Assembly: GCA_023259875.1 (NCBI GenBank)
Contig: JALRFL010000164.1
Span: forward strand, 1 to 23,990
Length of the DNA: 23,990 nucleotides
Reading direction: 5' to 3'
Origin: Alphaproteobacteria bacterium
GTDB taxonomy: Bacteria; Pseudomonadota; Alphaproteobacteria; Puniceispirillales; UBA1172
Below the pieces are notes generated by a model. The model was not told where the DNA came from and searched no databases. It saw nothing but the letters and a program-made list of their open reading frames with translations. Position numbers and translations under genes: made by a program. This document shows positions 16,066 to 23,990 of this stretch, piece by piece. The number at the start of each line of letters is the position of its first letter. Position 1 is the first letter of the stretch.

Positions 16066-16857
16066 TTGGGGTATATCAAGTTGAGTGCTTATGCGGTTTT
16101 TGTTCTTGCTGTCGGCGCGTTAACAGGCGGTTTCATCAGTGGTCTTGCTGGGTTTGGCACAGCGCTTTTTTCCTTAGGCTGGTGGCTCATTGTTCTACCG
16201 CCTCAAGAGGCAGTAACCGTCGTTGTGATCATGTCTTTACTGGGCGGTTTTCAAGGCCTCTATGAAATTAGAAACTATATTCGTCCTCGCCGACTGGCGC
16301 GGTTTTCCGTACCTGCTTTGCTTGGCATTCCTCTAGGCATATACAGTTTAGCGTTGATTAATCTCTTGATTCTGAAACTGATTATTGGTGTTTTGATGGT
16401 ATTGTTTGGCGGATTTTCTGTGCTTCGCCGGCAAGCGGTGAAATTGCCTCAATCCTTTCCTATGGTGGATATTGGGATTGGATTTATTGCTGGGATTCTT
16501 GGCGGCATTGGGGGGTTGTCCGGTGCCTTACCGTCTATGTGGACCTCGCTTTATGATTGGAAAAAGCAAGATCGGCGCGCCATTTTACAAGCCTTTAATA
16601 TGCTGATACTGGGGGTTGTTTTTGTCCTTTATCTCATGGCTGGTATGGTGACGCCAGCTGTGTTGATCGCTTCGGCTATCGCCTTTCCTTTTACCTTTCT
16701 CGGTGTGCAGTTAGGGCTAGCCCTTTTTCGGCGTGTCAATGATGAGCAATTTTTGCTGATTATCTTTTGGCTTATTTTAATATCGGGGATGGTTCTGATC
16801 AGCAGGGAGTTTATCGCTTATATCCTGAGTGATTCGGTGATGTCTTCGGCGGTTTAA
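16066..16857 (+). CDS. TauE/SafE family membrane permease
   Basis: A 263-residue polytopic protein with about eight hydrophobic segments. The duplicated family pattern is visible: GALTGGFISGLAGFGTALFSLG (residues ~17-38) and its partner GFIAGILGGIGGLSGALPSMW in the second half. The family moves small organic or sulfur anions such as sulfite, sulfoacetate or related carboxylates. No ATG fits. TTG 16066 directly follows AAAGG, and TTG 16081 is an alternative with better spacing, so the exact start is uncertain. It lies 63 nt after matB on the same strand, which suggests a malonate or related anion transporter; this is inferred from context only. Confidence 0.85.
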   Translation: MGYIKLSAYAVFVLAVGALTGGFISGLAGFGTALFSLGWWLIVLPPQEAVTVVVIMSLLGGFQGLYEIRNYIRPRRLARFSVPALLGIPLGIYSLALINLLILKLIIGVLMVLFGGFSVLRRQAVKLPQSFPMVDIGIGFIAGILGGIGGLSGALPSMWTSLYDWKKQDRRAILQAFNMLILGVVFVLYLMAGMVTPAVLIASAIAFPFTFLGVQLGLALFRRVNDEQFLLIIFWLILISGMVLISREFIAYILSDSVMSSAV

Positions 16858-16953
16858 TGGTTCAGACGCAATAAGCTGCGATCATCACCTTGTCTTATAT
16901 TAATAAAAATATAAATTAGATTTATAAAATATAATTCAGTGAAAGAACATCAG

Positions 16954-17337
16954 ATGCCAATAAAAACCATGGTATGGTTACTGTGCTTAGGGCTTCATAT
17001 TTATCAAAGTATGATCCTGCGTGACAATGGTATTACCTCGACTTGGATCGTTTTGGCTCTGTTATTGGATTCGGGCTATCTGTTTTCCACGGGATCGGCC
17101 ACTTTAGATGCGCTTCTCAATTTGCTTATCTATGTTGTCGATGTGGTGCTGGGCTTTATTTATAATTTGCTGGCGGTGCCTGTAGATATTGTGATGATTT
17201 TTGCTGGGGATGAGATTGATCGGTTTTTCGTTCGGCTTGGGCTTGAGGCTGGGTCATTCACCGTTGCGATGATTTATTTGGCGGTGCTGATAGGGTCGGC
17301 GTTTCTGCCAGACTCGTCTGATCATGCGAACCCATAG
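16954..17337 (+). CDS. Small multi-helix membrane protein of unknown function
   Basis: A 127-residue frame starting at ATG 16954; an in-frame GTG at 16939 would add five residues. Hydrophobic segments lie near residues 4-20, 27-40, 50-80 and 102-118, interrupted by acidic pieces (GDEIDRFFVRLGLE). I do not recognise a family. Its stop lies 7 nt before the next gene, which encodes an exported protein, so the two are probably co-transcribed and may work together at the inner membrane. The 96 bp upstream are AT-rich and could hold the promoter for this pair. Confidence 0.7.
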   Translation: MPIKTMVWLLCLGLHIYQSMILRDNGITSTWIVLALLLDSGYLFSTGSATLDALLNLLIYVVDVVLGFIYNLLAVPVDIVMIFAGDEIDRFFVRLGLEAGSFTVAMIYLAVLIGSAFLPDSSDHANP

Positions 17338-17344
17338 GATTGAT

Positions 17345-18619
17345 ATGATGAAAAGACGGCGTTTCATGAGTGGGTTTGGCGCAGGCCTGGCATCAGGCCT
17401 TTTGCCTTATCATGGGATCTCGCTGGCGCAAGCAAAGTTGCGCCAACCGGTGACCTGGGGCGGCATCTATCAAGACGAAACCGCAAATCTGCCCAATTTG
17501 CGCGCCGCCATGCAGATGCGTGACGCTAATAACAAAACCATAAACGGCCTGCTCGTTCACCTGATCCGGCAGATGGACTGGTCAAAGACTAATATTGACC
17601 TTGCCCCCTTAGCTGACCAAGCCTCAGATATTGAAACGGATTTGGGGATGGCCACCGTGTTTGTGGCAGAGCAAGATTTAGCGGCGGTGTATTTTCCGGA
17701 TTTACAGAAAACGCGCTATATCAATAGGCTTGTTGGCTACAATATGATTTACAATGTCAGAAAGCGAGAAATCATCGCTAATTTTGGCATTATGGGACGC
17801 TATTTTGACAGCAAAACCGGAAAGCCTAATTTAGATGTTTTGCCTAGCATCTATTTTGATCTGATCACTAATCAAAACCGCCAAGACAGCATTGCCCAAC
17901 ATTTGGTCACTAAGGTCGCGCGTTATCCTTATGCCAATAAATATGGGGGTAAGAGGTTTCAGGTAACACAGGTTTCTACAAAAGCTATGGCTGATAACGA
18001 GGCAAAGGCGTTAAATATGGATATGCCGCGCTTTTTGAATCAGATTGGCCATATGGCAGGCATTAATTTTTCTTCTAATCTCAATGTTCCTGTTATTCCT
18101 TTTAACAAAACGAAGACCCTTAATCTTGATCTTGTCAAAGATATGCGGATTGTGGCCGTGGATGGCAATTCTGCCCTCAACACGACCTTGCCTTTACCCG
18201 ATCCAGAAATGGGAATTGAAGTGGAATTGGATGGCTGGAATTTTCAAGAAAAGCCTTATACCAACCAACGCCGCATTGTCACATTGGTGTTGTCGCTTAA
18301 GGTTAGCATTAAAAATGTAAACTCAGGACAGATGCTATTTCAGCAGAGTTATTATGCCGAAAAACAGCAATTTGAAATTCCATCCACAGGATATTTCGTC
18401 CAAAGAGAGGCCAGTGTTTATTTGCTTCATGAAGAATTGCTTTATAAGATTTTTGAAGCCTTTGCAGACCCCAGCAGCCGCGAGGCGCTCTATGAAGGGT
18501 TTGAGCTAAAACAAGATGGCGAGAACACATTCTTGCAAGCGTCATCAGAAGATAAACAATTATTCGAAAATGAGCATAACGCGGTTATTGAACATTTGCC
18601 ATTTGCGATGGGGTCGTGA
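17345..18619 (+). CDS. Exported protein of unknown function with twin-arginine-like leader
   Basis: 424 residues from ATG 17345 (ATG 17348 is also possible); AGGA lies 5-8 nt upstream. The leader begins MMKRRRFMSGFGAGLASGLL and ends near SLAQA, resembling a Tat signal (R-R-x-F-M before a hydrophobic core), with Sec export as an alternative. The mature part has a VTWGGIYQDETANLPNLRAA opening, mixed alpha/beta content and a C-terminal half rich in beta-type segments such as RRIVTLVLSLKVSIKNV. The middle (KYGGKRFQVTQVSTKAMADN) has no motif I can place. It converges with a minus-strand set of exported proteins, with only 44 nt between stop codons. The function is unknown; a shared envelope role is inferred from context. 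Confidence 0.78.
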   Translation: MMKRRRFMSGFGAGLASGLLPYHGISLAQAKLRQPVTWGGIYQDETANLPNLRAAMQMRDANNKTINGLLVHLIRQMDWSKTNIDLAPLADQASDIETDLGMATVFVAEQDLAAVYFPDLQKTRYINRLVGYNMIYNVRKREIIANFGIMGRYFDSKTGKPNLDVLPSIYFDLITNQNRQDSIAQHLVTKVARYPYANKYGGKRFQVTQVSTKAMADNEAKALNMDMPRFLNQIGHMAGINFSSNLNVPVIPFNKTKTLNLDLVKDMRIVAVDGNSALNTTLPLPDPEMGIEVELDGWNFQEKPYTNQRRIVTLVLSLKVSIKNVNSGQMLFQQSYYAEKQQFEIPSTGYFVQREASVYLLHEELLYKIFEAFADPSSREALYEGFELKQDGENTFLQASSEDKQLFENEHNAVIEHLPFAMGS

Positions 18620-18663
18620 TTCCCCAAAACCCGCACCGCAGATGGCAATACATTTTGTATCCC

Positions 18664-20070
18664 TTATTTTTTCTTTCGGGATTGCAGGCCTTCCACCACT
18701 TCGACTTCAACTTCTTTGATTTCAAAATTGGTGTTTTCGGCATAGGTATTGATACCGTTATAAACCTGACAGGCTTTGCTTCGCATTGTGCCAACAACAT
18801 CCATGAGCTGTAAGGTATCGGCATTAAGAATTTGCTCTGCCCCGGAGTCAGAATTCATAAAGACCAATAGGGTGACAGTAGAATATTGAAATAGCAGGCT
18901 ATGGGTATCGGCCGCGAACTCGACATTCTTATTGTGAAGCGCCTGAAGCTTCTGAAGTCCGTCACCTTCCATTTGGTTGAACTTGGCCAACTCGATTTTT
19001 GTTTCTTGCTGGAACGCATCACTGACGACCATCAATTCATTCAAAACAGTGTCCATATTGGATTTGTTGACCATGTCTTGGACGGTAAGGCGATACGCTT
19101 CGACCCTATCGCCCATGTTGAGAATTTCCCCTAATTCAATCAGAAGTTCCGCGCGCCGAATTAAAAGATCGGTTGTTTGTTGTCTGAACATCATGGCTGT
19201 TGAGGGCACATTATTGCTGCTCATCTGTTGGGTAAGTTCAGCGCGCATTTGTTGGGCGTTAGCCATCAGCTCAACATATAAATCGCGTTGCGGATAACTG
19301 GGATGAAAGACAATTTCATAAAACGTATTCACCACGATATCAGAAAACACATCTTTCTTTTTTTCAGCAATCTCATAGCTAGGACGCATCCATGTCGCGG
19401 CATTAGTCAGATTGGGGTTGCGGCCATAGCCGTAATACCACCGCATGCCTTCAATATAGCGGGCGCCATATTGATTTTTCTTAGCCGCTTCTTTTATGAG
19501 TTTCTCGCCAAGTTGAGCATTGCCGCCAACCCTGGCATAATGCAAATGCAACAGGCCATAAGCGAACATGGCGTCAGCAGAAATCATTTGCGATTCTTTA
19601 CCGAATGAACTTTTTTCTGATGTGGCCAGCAACACCGCCAGATCATTAACATTCGGATTGGTGATAAAGTTTTCAAACAATTCACTGATTTGAGGGCTGT
19701 CAAAACCGAGTTTGATAATATCCAGATTTGGCAGGTAAGGAAGACCAGACCCACCCGGTTGCTCTAACATGGCTTCGATCTGGCTAACCGACATACCAAA
19801 GCTTTTTTCCAATTTTTTCAAATTCGGTTTCTGAAGCTTTTTATAAATATCTAATTTTTTGACGCTACAAATAAAGTTAATTCTTTTGCTACTATTTGCA
19901 ATGGCACTTGCGCTGTTGGAAACTGGCAAAATGCCAGAAGACAGAAAATGATTTTGTTGGCTGATATGGTCAAGATAGGTGCCACTGGCAAATGAGATAT
20001 CGGCGTTGGCGGCAGAAGCGCCTAAAGTCATAGCGCTGATAACGCTAATTCCAAGCAATCGAATAGTCAT
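18664..20070 (-). CDS. Exported protein with Sel1-like repeats, function unknown
   Basis: 468 residues starting at ATG 20070, preceded by GAGG 6 nt upstream; a TTG at 20082 is less likely. The leader MTIRLLGISVISAMTLGASA is followed by a cleavage site near ANA|DI. Residues ~166-236 show helical repeats of Sel1 style (AMFAYGLLHLHYARVG, then GARYIEGMRWYYGYGRNP with NAATWM), usually protein-interaction scaffolds. The rest is mainly helical, with a Met/Gln-rich stretch and a lysine-rich end (QSRKKK). It is the last gene of the minus-strand series. I do not recognise a full-length family. The Sel1 call is by eye and degenerate. Confidence 0.75.
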   Translation of the reverse strand: MTIRLLGISVISAMTLGASAANADISFASGTYLDHISQQNHFLSSGILPVSNSASAIANSSKRINFICSVKKLDIYKKLQKPNLKKLEKSFGMSVSQIEAMLEQPGGSGLPYLPNLDIIKLGFDSPQISELFENFITNPNVNDLAVLLATSEKSSFGKESQMISADAMFAYGLLHLHYARVGGNAQLGEKLIKEAAKKNQYGARYIEGMRWYYGYGRNPNLTNAATWMRPSYEIAEKKKDVFSDIVVNTFYEIVFHPSYPQRDLYVELMANAQQMRAELTQQMSSNNVPSTAMMFRQQTTDLLIRRAELLIELGEILNMGDRVEAYRLTVQDMVNKSNMDTVLNELMVVSDAFQQETKIELAKFNQMEGDGLQKLQALHNKNVEFAADTHSLLFQYSTVTLLVFMNSDSGAEQILNADTLQLMDVVGTMRSKACQVYNGINTYAENTNFEIKEVEVEVVEGLQSRKKK

Positions 20071-20119
20071 GATCATCCTCAAAAGTATATAATTCTTAAT
20101 TATAGAAATATAATTAATA

Positions 20120-20135
20120 GGGTTAAGGTCAACCC
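20120..20135 (-). other. Short hairpin in the 78-bp gap between two exported-protein genes
   Basis: GGGTT (20120-20124) pairs with AACCC (20131-20135) around six bases; AT-rich sequence flanks it. On the minus strand it falls after the 20149-20967 gene and before the next start. It might weaken read-through or stabilise the upstream message, but five pairs are few. The minus-strand TTGACC within it could instead be a -35, although no well-spaced -10 follows. Confidence 0.25.
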
Positions 20136-20148
20136 TGTCCCAAATATA

Positions 20149-20967
20149 TTAATTATCGGATTGGGAGTCCTTGAGCGCGGCGTTAAAGTATGTTTCAACC
20201 GCTTCATCAAAACGCATATCATATTGTTGTTTAAGCCATGTATCAGATATGTTGGATGCGTCCAATGTCTCATCAATGGCAAAACCGGCCTCATATTCAC
20301 CCTTTAACCAAAAGGCAAGGGCAAGATAAGCGCCGGCATCAGGCCGCTGAGTTTCAGAATAAAAATCTTCCATGCGTTGTTGCAAAAGATCAGCGTCACC
20401 ACCATCATAAAGGCGGCGAGCAATCATCATCTCTGCTTGATCGAGTAAATCAGCATCCACCTCAACAAAGCCTGTGGTCACGCCGCTATTGTCAACCTTG
20501 CAAAGCGTCATGGCGTATCCGTCTTTATCAAAAATTGAGGTGGTGGCCTCCGAGCTGTTGAGTGCACCTTGACTTTGCCATAACTTCATCAGCGTGCTAA
20601 TCACCATGTCATCATCTGTTTTTGCATAAAGATTTGCGGTGATAGCGTCGGCTTCGGGGGTCATTAAACGCGATCGGCAAAACGGTTCAGAGACCTCTTT
20701 TGCCTTAACCTCATTGCGCAACGGAATGACAACCAATGCATATCGCGTGGGGCCATTGCTAGCAAAGACAGAGGCTTTATTTGTGCCTGTGGTATTGACT
20801 TCAGCATCAGAAAATAATTCCGATAAACCCTCATGGCCAGCGATCATATTTGCTATCACCATTGCCATATCTGGCGTTTCTTCTGCCACCGCCTGATAGG
20901 GGGGAAATATCATCCCCCCTATCAGGATCAGCAAGAGATAAGCCTTTTGCCAAAGGGCTTTCATCAT
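20149..20967 (-). CDS. Exported protein of unknown function
   Basis: 272 residues from tandem ATGs at 20967 and 20964. The leader ALWQKAYLLLILIGGMIFPP is followed by a cleavage site near AVA|EE. The mature protein is acidic and mostly helical. It contains two Cys (in PFCRSRLM and MTLCKVDN) that could form a disulfide, and a C-terminal half with AYLALAFWLKGEYEAGFAID, suggestive of a single TPR-like helical hairpin. No family is recognised. It begins 21 nt after the stop of the upstream exported protein, so it is co-transcribed with it. Confidence 0.72.
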   Translation of the reverse strand: MMKALWQKAYLLLILIGGMIFPPYQAVAEETPDMAMVIANMIAGHEGLSELFSDAEVNTTGTNKASVFASNGPTRYALVVIPLRNEVKAKEVSEPFCRSRLMTPEADAITANLYAKTDDDMVISTLMKLWQSQGALNSSEATTSIFDKDGYAMTLCKVDNSGVTTGFVEVDADLLDQAEMMIARRLYDGGDADLLQQRMEDFYSETQRPDAGAYLALAFWLKGEYEAGFAIDETLDASNISDTWLKQQYDMRFDEAVETYFNAALKDSQSDN

Positions 20968-20988
20968 CAGGGGCTTTCTCGTCTGATG

Positions 20989-22323
20989 TTAAAAATCGTT
21001 GCTATTAGATACCTGCCCACTGGGCCCTTGTGGGTTTGCGCCATTTTCTAGCACCCCACCTTCCATGATCATCCCACTGCTGTTGCTTGGCTGGGGCGTG
21101 ATCAGAGGGGTTGGGGTGGCATCAATGGCATTAACGGCGGCGTTGTTTTCTTGAGCCGTGTTTTGAGCCATCGCCCGTGCGGATTGAGAAAACACAGCGA
21201 CGCTAAAATACCAATTGCCATCAGCGGATTCAAAGCTTTTGGTCTGAACCCCTTCTGGTACTTGACCACTGGTCACCGCCTCATAACTGTCGCTCATTGA
21301 GATGGTGTTAAAAAAGATATCCCGATCCTGATTGAGTATCTGGGGATCACCGACATTTCCTTGCTCATCCACAGGGATAACAAATTGTTCGGTGGACTCA
21401 ATTTGATTTTCATCAAATCCGCCACGCCAATACAAATCATCTCCGCGAAGGAAGGCGACCAGGGCGTTACGAGCCCGAATTCCAGACTGGTCACGAGACA
21501 TTTTTTTAAGCTTTTTGGCAACCGTAGAATTGTTATTCTGGCGAATGATTGAACTGCCAAAACCAATCACAATTTGCTCACCGGTTTCAGGATGAGTGAT
21601 CAGTTTTGCCCCCATGGGCGGTGTGGCATAGTTGGTGATTTCATTCATCACATAGGCAAAGGCCGCGTTAGGGTCTGTGCTTCGGATGATCGCCGGATTC
21701 AATCGCAGAAAGGCGTTACGAGTTTTTGTGCTGGTCGCAATTGAGATGGACACCTCGCGGTTATCGGTATCATCATTAACATCGTAAACCACATAAGCTG
21801 CCAGCATGCCCGACACCGCTTCTCCGCAAATATCTGAGCTTTTGCGATTAACATTCGCGGCGCTATCCATGCCTGTATCAAGGGCAACCAGATCACTTTC
21901 CAGCACAGTGTTACAGGTGTTTTGAATAGGATTGAGATTGGCAATCAGTTGCTTTTTTGCGGCCATATATGCCTCCGCATAAGCGGTGCGTTTTGACAGC
22001 AAAGTGGCATTAGGATTCGCATAAACAGAATAATTGGCACTGGCACGGGATATCGTCCCTATGCCTGATGCGGTGGATACCACCCTGATGCCATCTTCGT
22101 CCTGATCATTCAGCATCTGGTGCGCATAATTCATCCCATCCTGCATGGTTTTGGCGTGGACAGTCTCACCATCATCAATGGGGCCATTAACAGCGGTGCT
22201 GCCGCCCTGAACAGGGGCAAGGAAATCGTTGAGATCAAGTTGTTGTGCAAAGGATGGTGCCGCGCCCATCAAAAACACGAAAGCCGATACGCCAGCTGTG
22301 ATACGGTAAACGGGTGAAAACAT
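20989..22323 (-). CDS. Exported protein of unknown function, next to the FlgT/CsgG-like gene
   Basis: 444 residues from ATG 22323, chosen because GAGGAG lies 10 nt upstream, inside the end of the preceding gene; the frame stays open to 22365, but that extension would overlap the upstream gene. The leader ends at SFA|QQ. The mature N-terminus has LLSKRTAYAEAYMAAKKQLI, which resembles the A-rich helix of LPP20/FlgT N-terminal domains. Two Cys follow (NTCNTVLESDL and SDICGEAV). The middle has GFGSSIIRQ and ARNALVAFLRGDDLYW. The C-terminus is a disordered Asn/Pro/Gly-rich tail from about residue 385. Exact family unknown; the LPP20-like resemblance is by eye only. Confidence 0.75.
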   Translation of the reverse strand: MFSPVYRITAGVSAFVFLMGAAPSFAQQLDLNDFLAPVQGGSTAVNGPIDDGETVHAKTMQDGMNYAHQMLNDQDEDGIRVVSTASGIGTISRASANYSVYANPNATLLSKRTAYAEAYMAAKKQLIANLNPIQNTCNTVLESDLVALDTGMDSAANVNRKSSDICGEAVSGMLAAYVVYDVNDDTDNREVSISIATSTKTRNAFLRLNPAIIRSTDPNAAFAYVMNEITNYATPPMGAKLITHPETGEQIVIGFGSSIIRQNNNSTVAKKLKKMSRDQSGIRARNALVAFLRGDDLYWRGGFDENQIESTEQFVIPVDEQGNVGDPQILNQDRDIFFNTISMSDSYEAVTSGQVPEGVQTKSFESADGNWYFSVAVFSQSARAMAQNTAQENNAAVNAIDATPTPLITPQPSNSSGMIMEGGVLENGANPQGPSGQVSNSNDF

Positions 22324-22330
22324 AATACGA

Positions 22331-23638
22331 TTACTCCTCAAAGAAATTCTGCTTTTGGGTTTCAATTTTGGATTTGGCCGCTTCCATTTCTTGTTGCGTC
22401 TGGCTTGCCTCTGCCAAAGGATCAGGATAGATCGGTCGCAATATGGTTTGGCCAGGCTTTAGAAAATTTCGGCCTGATGGCTCAAGCATAAGCACTTCGG
22501 CTGTTGCCTGTTTGGACTGAACGCTTGTGATACGCGCGCGGCCAATAATGGTTTCCTTTCGCCCAATGCTCTCGCCGCTATAAGGATCAGCAAGGCGTTC
22601 ACCAAGCGCCACCAGATGATATTCTGTGCCACGCGTCATGGTGATGCCGCCCTGACCGATGGTCAAGCTTGCGCCATCAACCGCCACCACTTGGGCAGGA
22701 TAAATCGCATTAGCGATCATCTCACCAAGCCGAAAGGCGGCGTAGCTGTCTAGGGCGTCTTGGGCGGGGTCAACAGAATACCTTTGGGTTGAGGCAAACT
22801 TAATCTGTGAGGTCGCAACATCAATAATGCGAACAGATAATTCCGTTTCATCACGCACCTCTTTAAGGATATTCGTTGTGCCTAGGATTTGCCGTTGCTT
22901 CGTTATCCGGCCAAGATCATGGATGCTGAGGATGACCAAATAATCGCTTCCCACCCTTTGACCAAGGCGAACACCTTCGCGCGTTGCCATGCCAGCCGTG
23001 GCGATCAAGTTCAATTCCGCTTGGGTATCAGACATCATTGCACGATCAATCATAGCAAAGCGCCGTGTCTGGGTCAGATAGTCTTCCACCTCACGCCGCA
23101 GGTCGCTGGCAAATCCCGGGGCATCAGCGCGGTTTGCAATCGCCGGATCAAGATGAGGCGCAATGACCGCAAGCCGCAACCGGTTGAGTTGTGGTGAGAC
23201 AGCAAACTTGGCAACATTGACCTTTAGGATCACTTCAATGGCGTTGTTGAAATCAGGCCGTGTTCGAGAAGAGATAATAGCAAAGCTGTCCACATGGCCA
23301 TCAGTGGCGGTTGAAATATCCTCAATAAAATCGGTTGAGGACATAAATTGGCTTCCCGTATCTGTGTCCACAACTTGACTCGACATTCTGGAAATCACTT
23401 GAGAAGACACAGATATCCCATTGACCTGACCAATGGCGGTTTTCAGAGCATCCATAATGGCGTCTCTTTGGGTCATACCTAACCCTTCGGCAGTGACCTC
23501 AACCAGAGTGACCTTAGCGGAGGCCGGCTTGATCAGGTTCACGCTGGCTATCATCATGACAAGCGTCAGGATCATTAGCCATCGCAAAACTATCATAGGC
23601 CTTGGGTTATGCCTGGGTGAACTTGTCATCACGCTCAT
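22331..23638 (-). CDS. FlgT/CsgG-like periplasmic assembly protein
   Basis: 435 residues from ATG 23638, with GAGGA 7 nt upstream. The leader ends near ASA|KV (residue 41-42). The N-terminal domain (~43-145) has VEVTAEGLGMTQRDAIMDAL and AIGQVNG, typical of FlgT-N type folds. The middle (~154-310) matches CsgG-like patterns: LRLAVIAP, RRFAMIDRA, GSDYLVILSIHDL and LSVRIIDVATSQIKFASTQR. The third part (~315-390) has an OB/SH3-like pattern (VVAVDGASLTIGQGG, GRARITSVQ), as in FlgT-C. A short Gln/Glu-rich helix ends the protein. FlgT builds the H ring of sodium-driven flagella and CsgG is the curli exporter; neither system is seen nearby. The next gene starts 7 nt after its stop. Confidence 0.72.
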   Translation of the reverse strand: MSVMTSSPRHNPRPMIVLRWLMILTLVMMIASVNLIKPASAKVTLVEVTAEGLGMTQRDAIMDALKTAIGQVNGISVSSQVISRMSSQVVDTDTGSQFMSSTDFIEDISTATDGHVDSFAIISSRTRPDFNNAIEVILKVNVAKFAVSPQLNRLRLAVIAPHLDPAIANRADAPGFASDLRREVEDYLTQTRRFAMIDRAMMSDTQAELNLIATAGMATREGVRLGQRVGSDYLVILSIHDLGRITKQRQILGTTNILKEVRDETELSVRIIDVATSQIKFASTQRYSVDPAQDALDSYAAFRLGEMIANAIYPAQVVAVDGASLTIGQGGITMTRGTEYHLVALGERLADPYSGESIGRKETIIGRARITSVQSKQATAEVLMLEPSGRNFLKPGQTILRPIYPDPLAEASQTQQEMEAAKSKIETQKQNFFEE

Positions 23639-23659
23639 GAACTCATCCTCAAAATGAAA

Positions 23660-23990
23660 TTAACGAATGCCCTTGGCGTCAAGAACAGCAACGATTTCTT
23701 TTGCTGTTTTTTCGCCAGAATTGATCAAGGCATTGCGAATGGCCGTCATATCATCAATGCCACCATCATTAGCCTGAATCGGGCCAAACGCGGCAACATC
23801 GCGTGGTAAACGCTTGCGGATATCAATGACAATCCCGTTAACCGAGGCAGAAACACGATACCCTTCGGATGTAGCATATTCGGGCAAACCGATATCAATC
23901 GTTCCAATGGCAAGAAACTCAATGCCACATTCCCTCGCGGCGGTGATCACCGCTTTGCGGGTCTCACGGCTCATTTTTCCGTTAAGGGCA
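23660..23990 (-). CDS. C-terminal part of an unknown protein, cut by the window edge
   Basis: The frame runs open to the right edge (residues ALNGK precede the internal ATG at 23974), so the visible 109 residues are probably the C-terminal end of a longer protein. Features include CGIEFLAIGTIDIGLPEYAT, SASVNGIVIDIRKRLPRDV and AIRNALINSGEKTAKEIVAV. This is the beta-strand-plus-helix pattern seen in the later half of CsgG/LPP20-like periplasmic domains, but the match is only suggestive. The stop lies 21 nt upstream of the FlgT/CsgG-like gene's start, so it is probably the same operon. Confidence 0.6.
   Translation of the reverse strand, partial: ALNGKMSRETRKAVITAARECGIEFLAIGTIDIGLPEYATSEGYRVSASVNGIVIDIRKRLPRDVAAFGPIQANDGGIDDMTAIRNALINSGEKTAKEIVAVLDAKGIR

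Noticed and set aside
16023..16265. Overlapping 80-codon plus-strand frame rich in Cys, Arg and Phe.
   Set aside because: It is an out-of-frame shadow of the TauE/SafE permease, whose hydrophobic repeats are clear.
18620..18663. Possible bidirectional terminator between the convergent genes (ATAC-ATTTT-GTAT near 18648).
   Set aside because: Only four base pairs and no suitable T-run on either strand; too weak to call.
43..23990. Search for tRNA or rRNA genes, CRISPR arrays, insertion sequences, att sites or phage genes.
   Set aside because: No cloverleaf with conserved T-loop, no regularly spaced repeats, no transposase or integrase frame and no long terminal inverted repeats were seen by eye.

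Overview
This looks like a contig end from a marine, proteorhodopsin-bearing alphaproteobacterium. The closest lineage I can suggest is the SAR116 / Puniceispirillales type. That placement is inferred from the gene content (green-type proteorhodopsin followed by crtE-crtI-crtB-crtY-blh-idi, plus an AmgK-type kinase and matA/matB) and from the moderate GC with AT-rich intergenic gaps; no rRNA or marker gene is present to prove it. The first ~42 bases are Illumina adapter sequence, not genome.

Left part (162-4411): a large fused indolepyruvate-type 2-oxoacid:ferredoxin oxidoreductase on the minus strand, divergent from an Lrp/AsnC regulator. Between them lies an AT-rich control region with a perfect 8-bp dyad and a third half-site. 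A small two-helix membrane protein converges on the regulator.

Centre (4412-12144): a complete retinal-protein module. A 310-bp AT-rich leader precedes a proteorhodopsin with all proton-pump residues and a green-tuning leucine. Its stop codon is followed by a perfect 13-bp stem-loop, and then by tightly packed crtE, crtI, crtB, crtY, blh and idi (several overlapping by 1-4 nt). Together these make GGPP, phytoene, lycopene, beta-carotene and retinal, with idi supplying the C5 precursor balance. CrtE has a degenerate second aspartate-rich motif.

Right of this (12164-16857), same strand: an AmgK-like sugar/cell-wall-recycling kinase, then malonyl-CoA decarboxylase and malonyl-CoA synthetase overlapping by 8 nt (malonate to acetyl-CoA), then a TauE/SafE-family permease that could move the substrate.

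Last part (16954-23990): a little-known block. Two plus-strand genes (a small membrane protein and an exported protein with a twin-arginine-like leader) converge on a minus-strand series of at least five genes. Four of these are complete and each begins with a signal peptide. One has a FlgT/CsgG-like layout, one has Sel1-like repeats, and the others I do not recognise. No flagellar or curli structural genes are nearby. This set of co-directional exported proteins is the best candidate here for an undescribed envelope or surface system.
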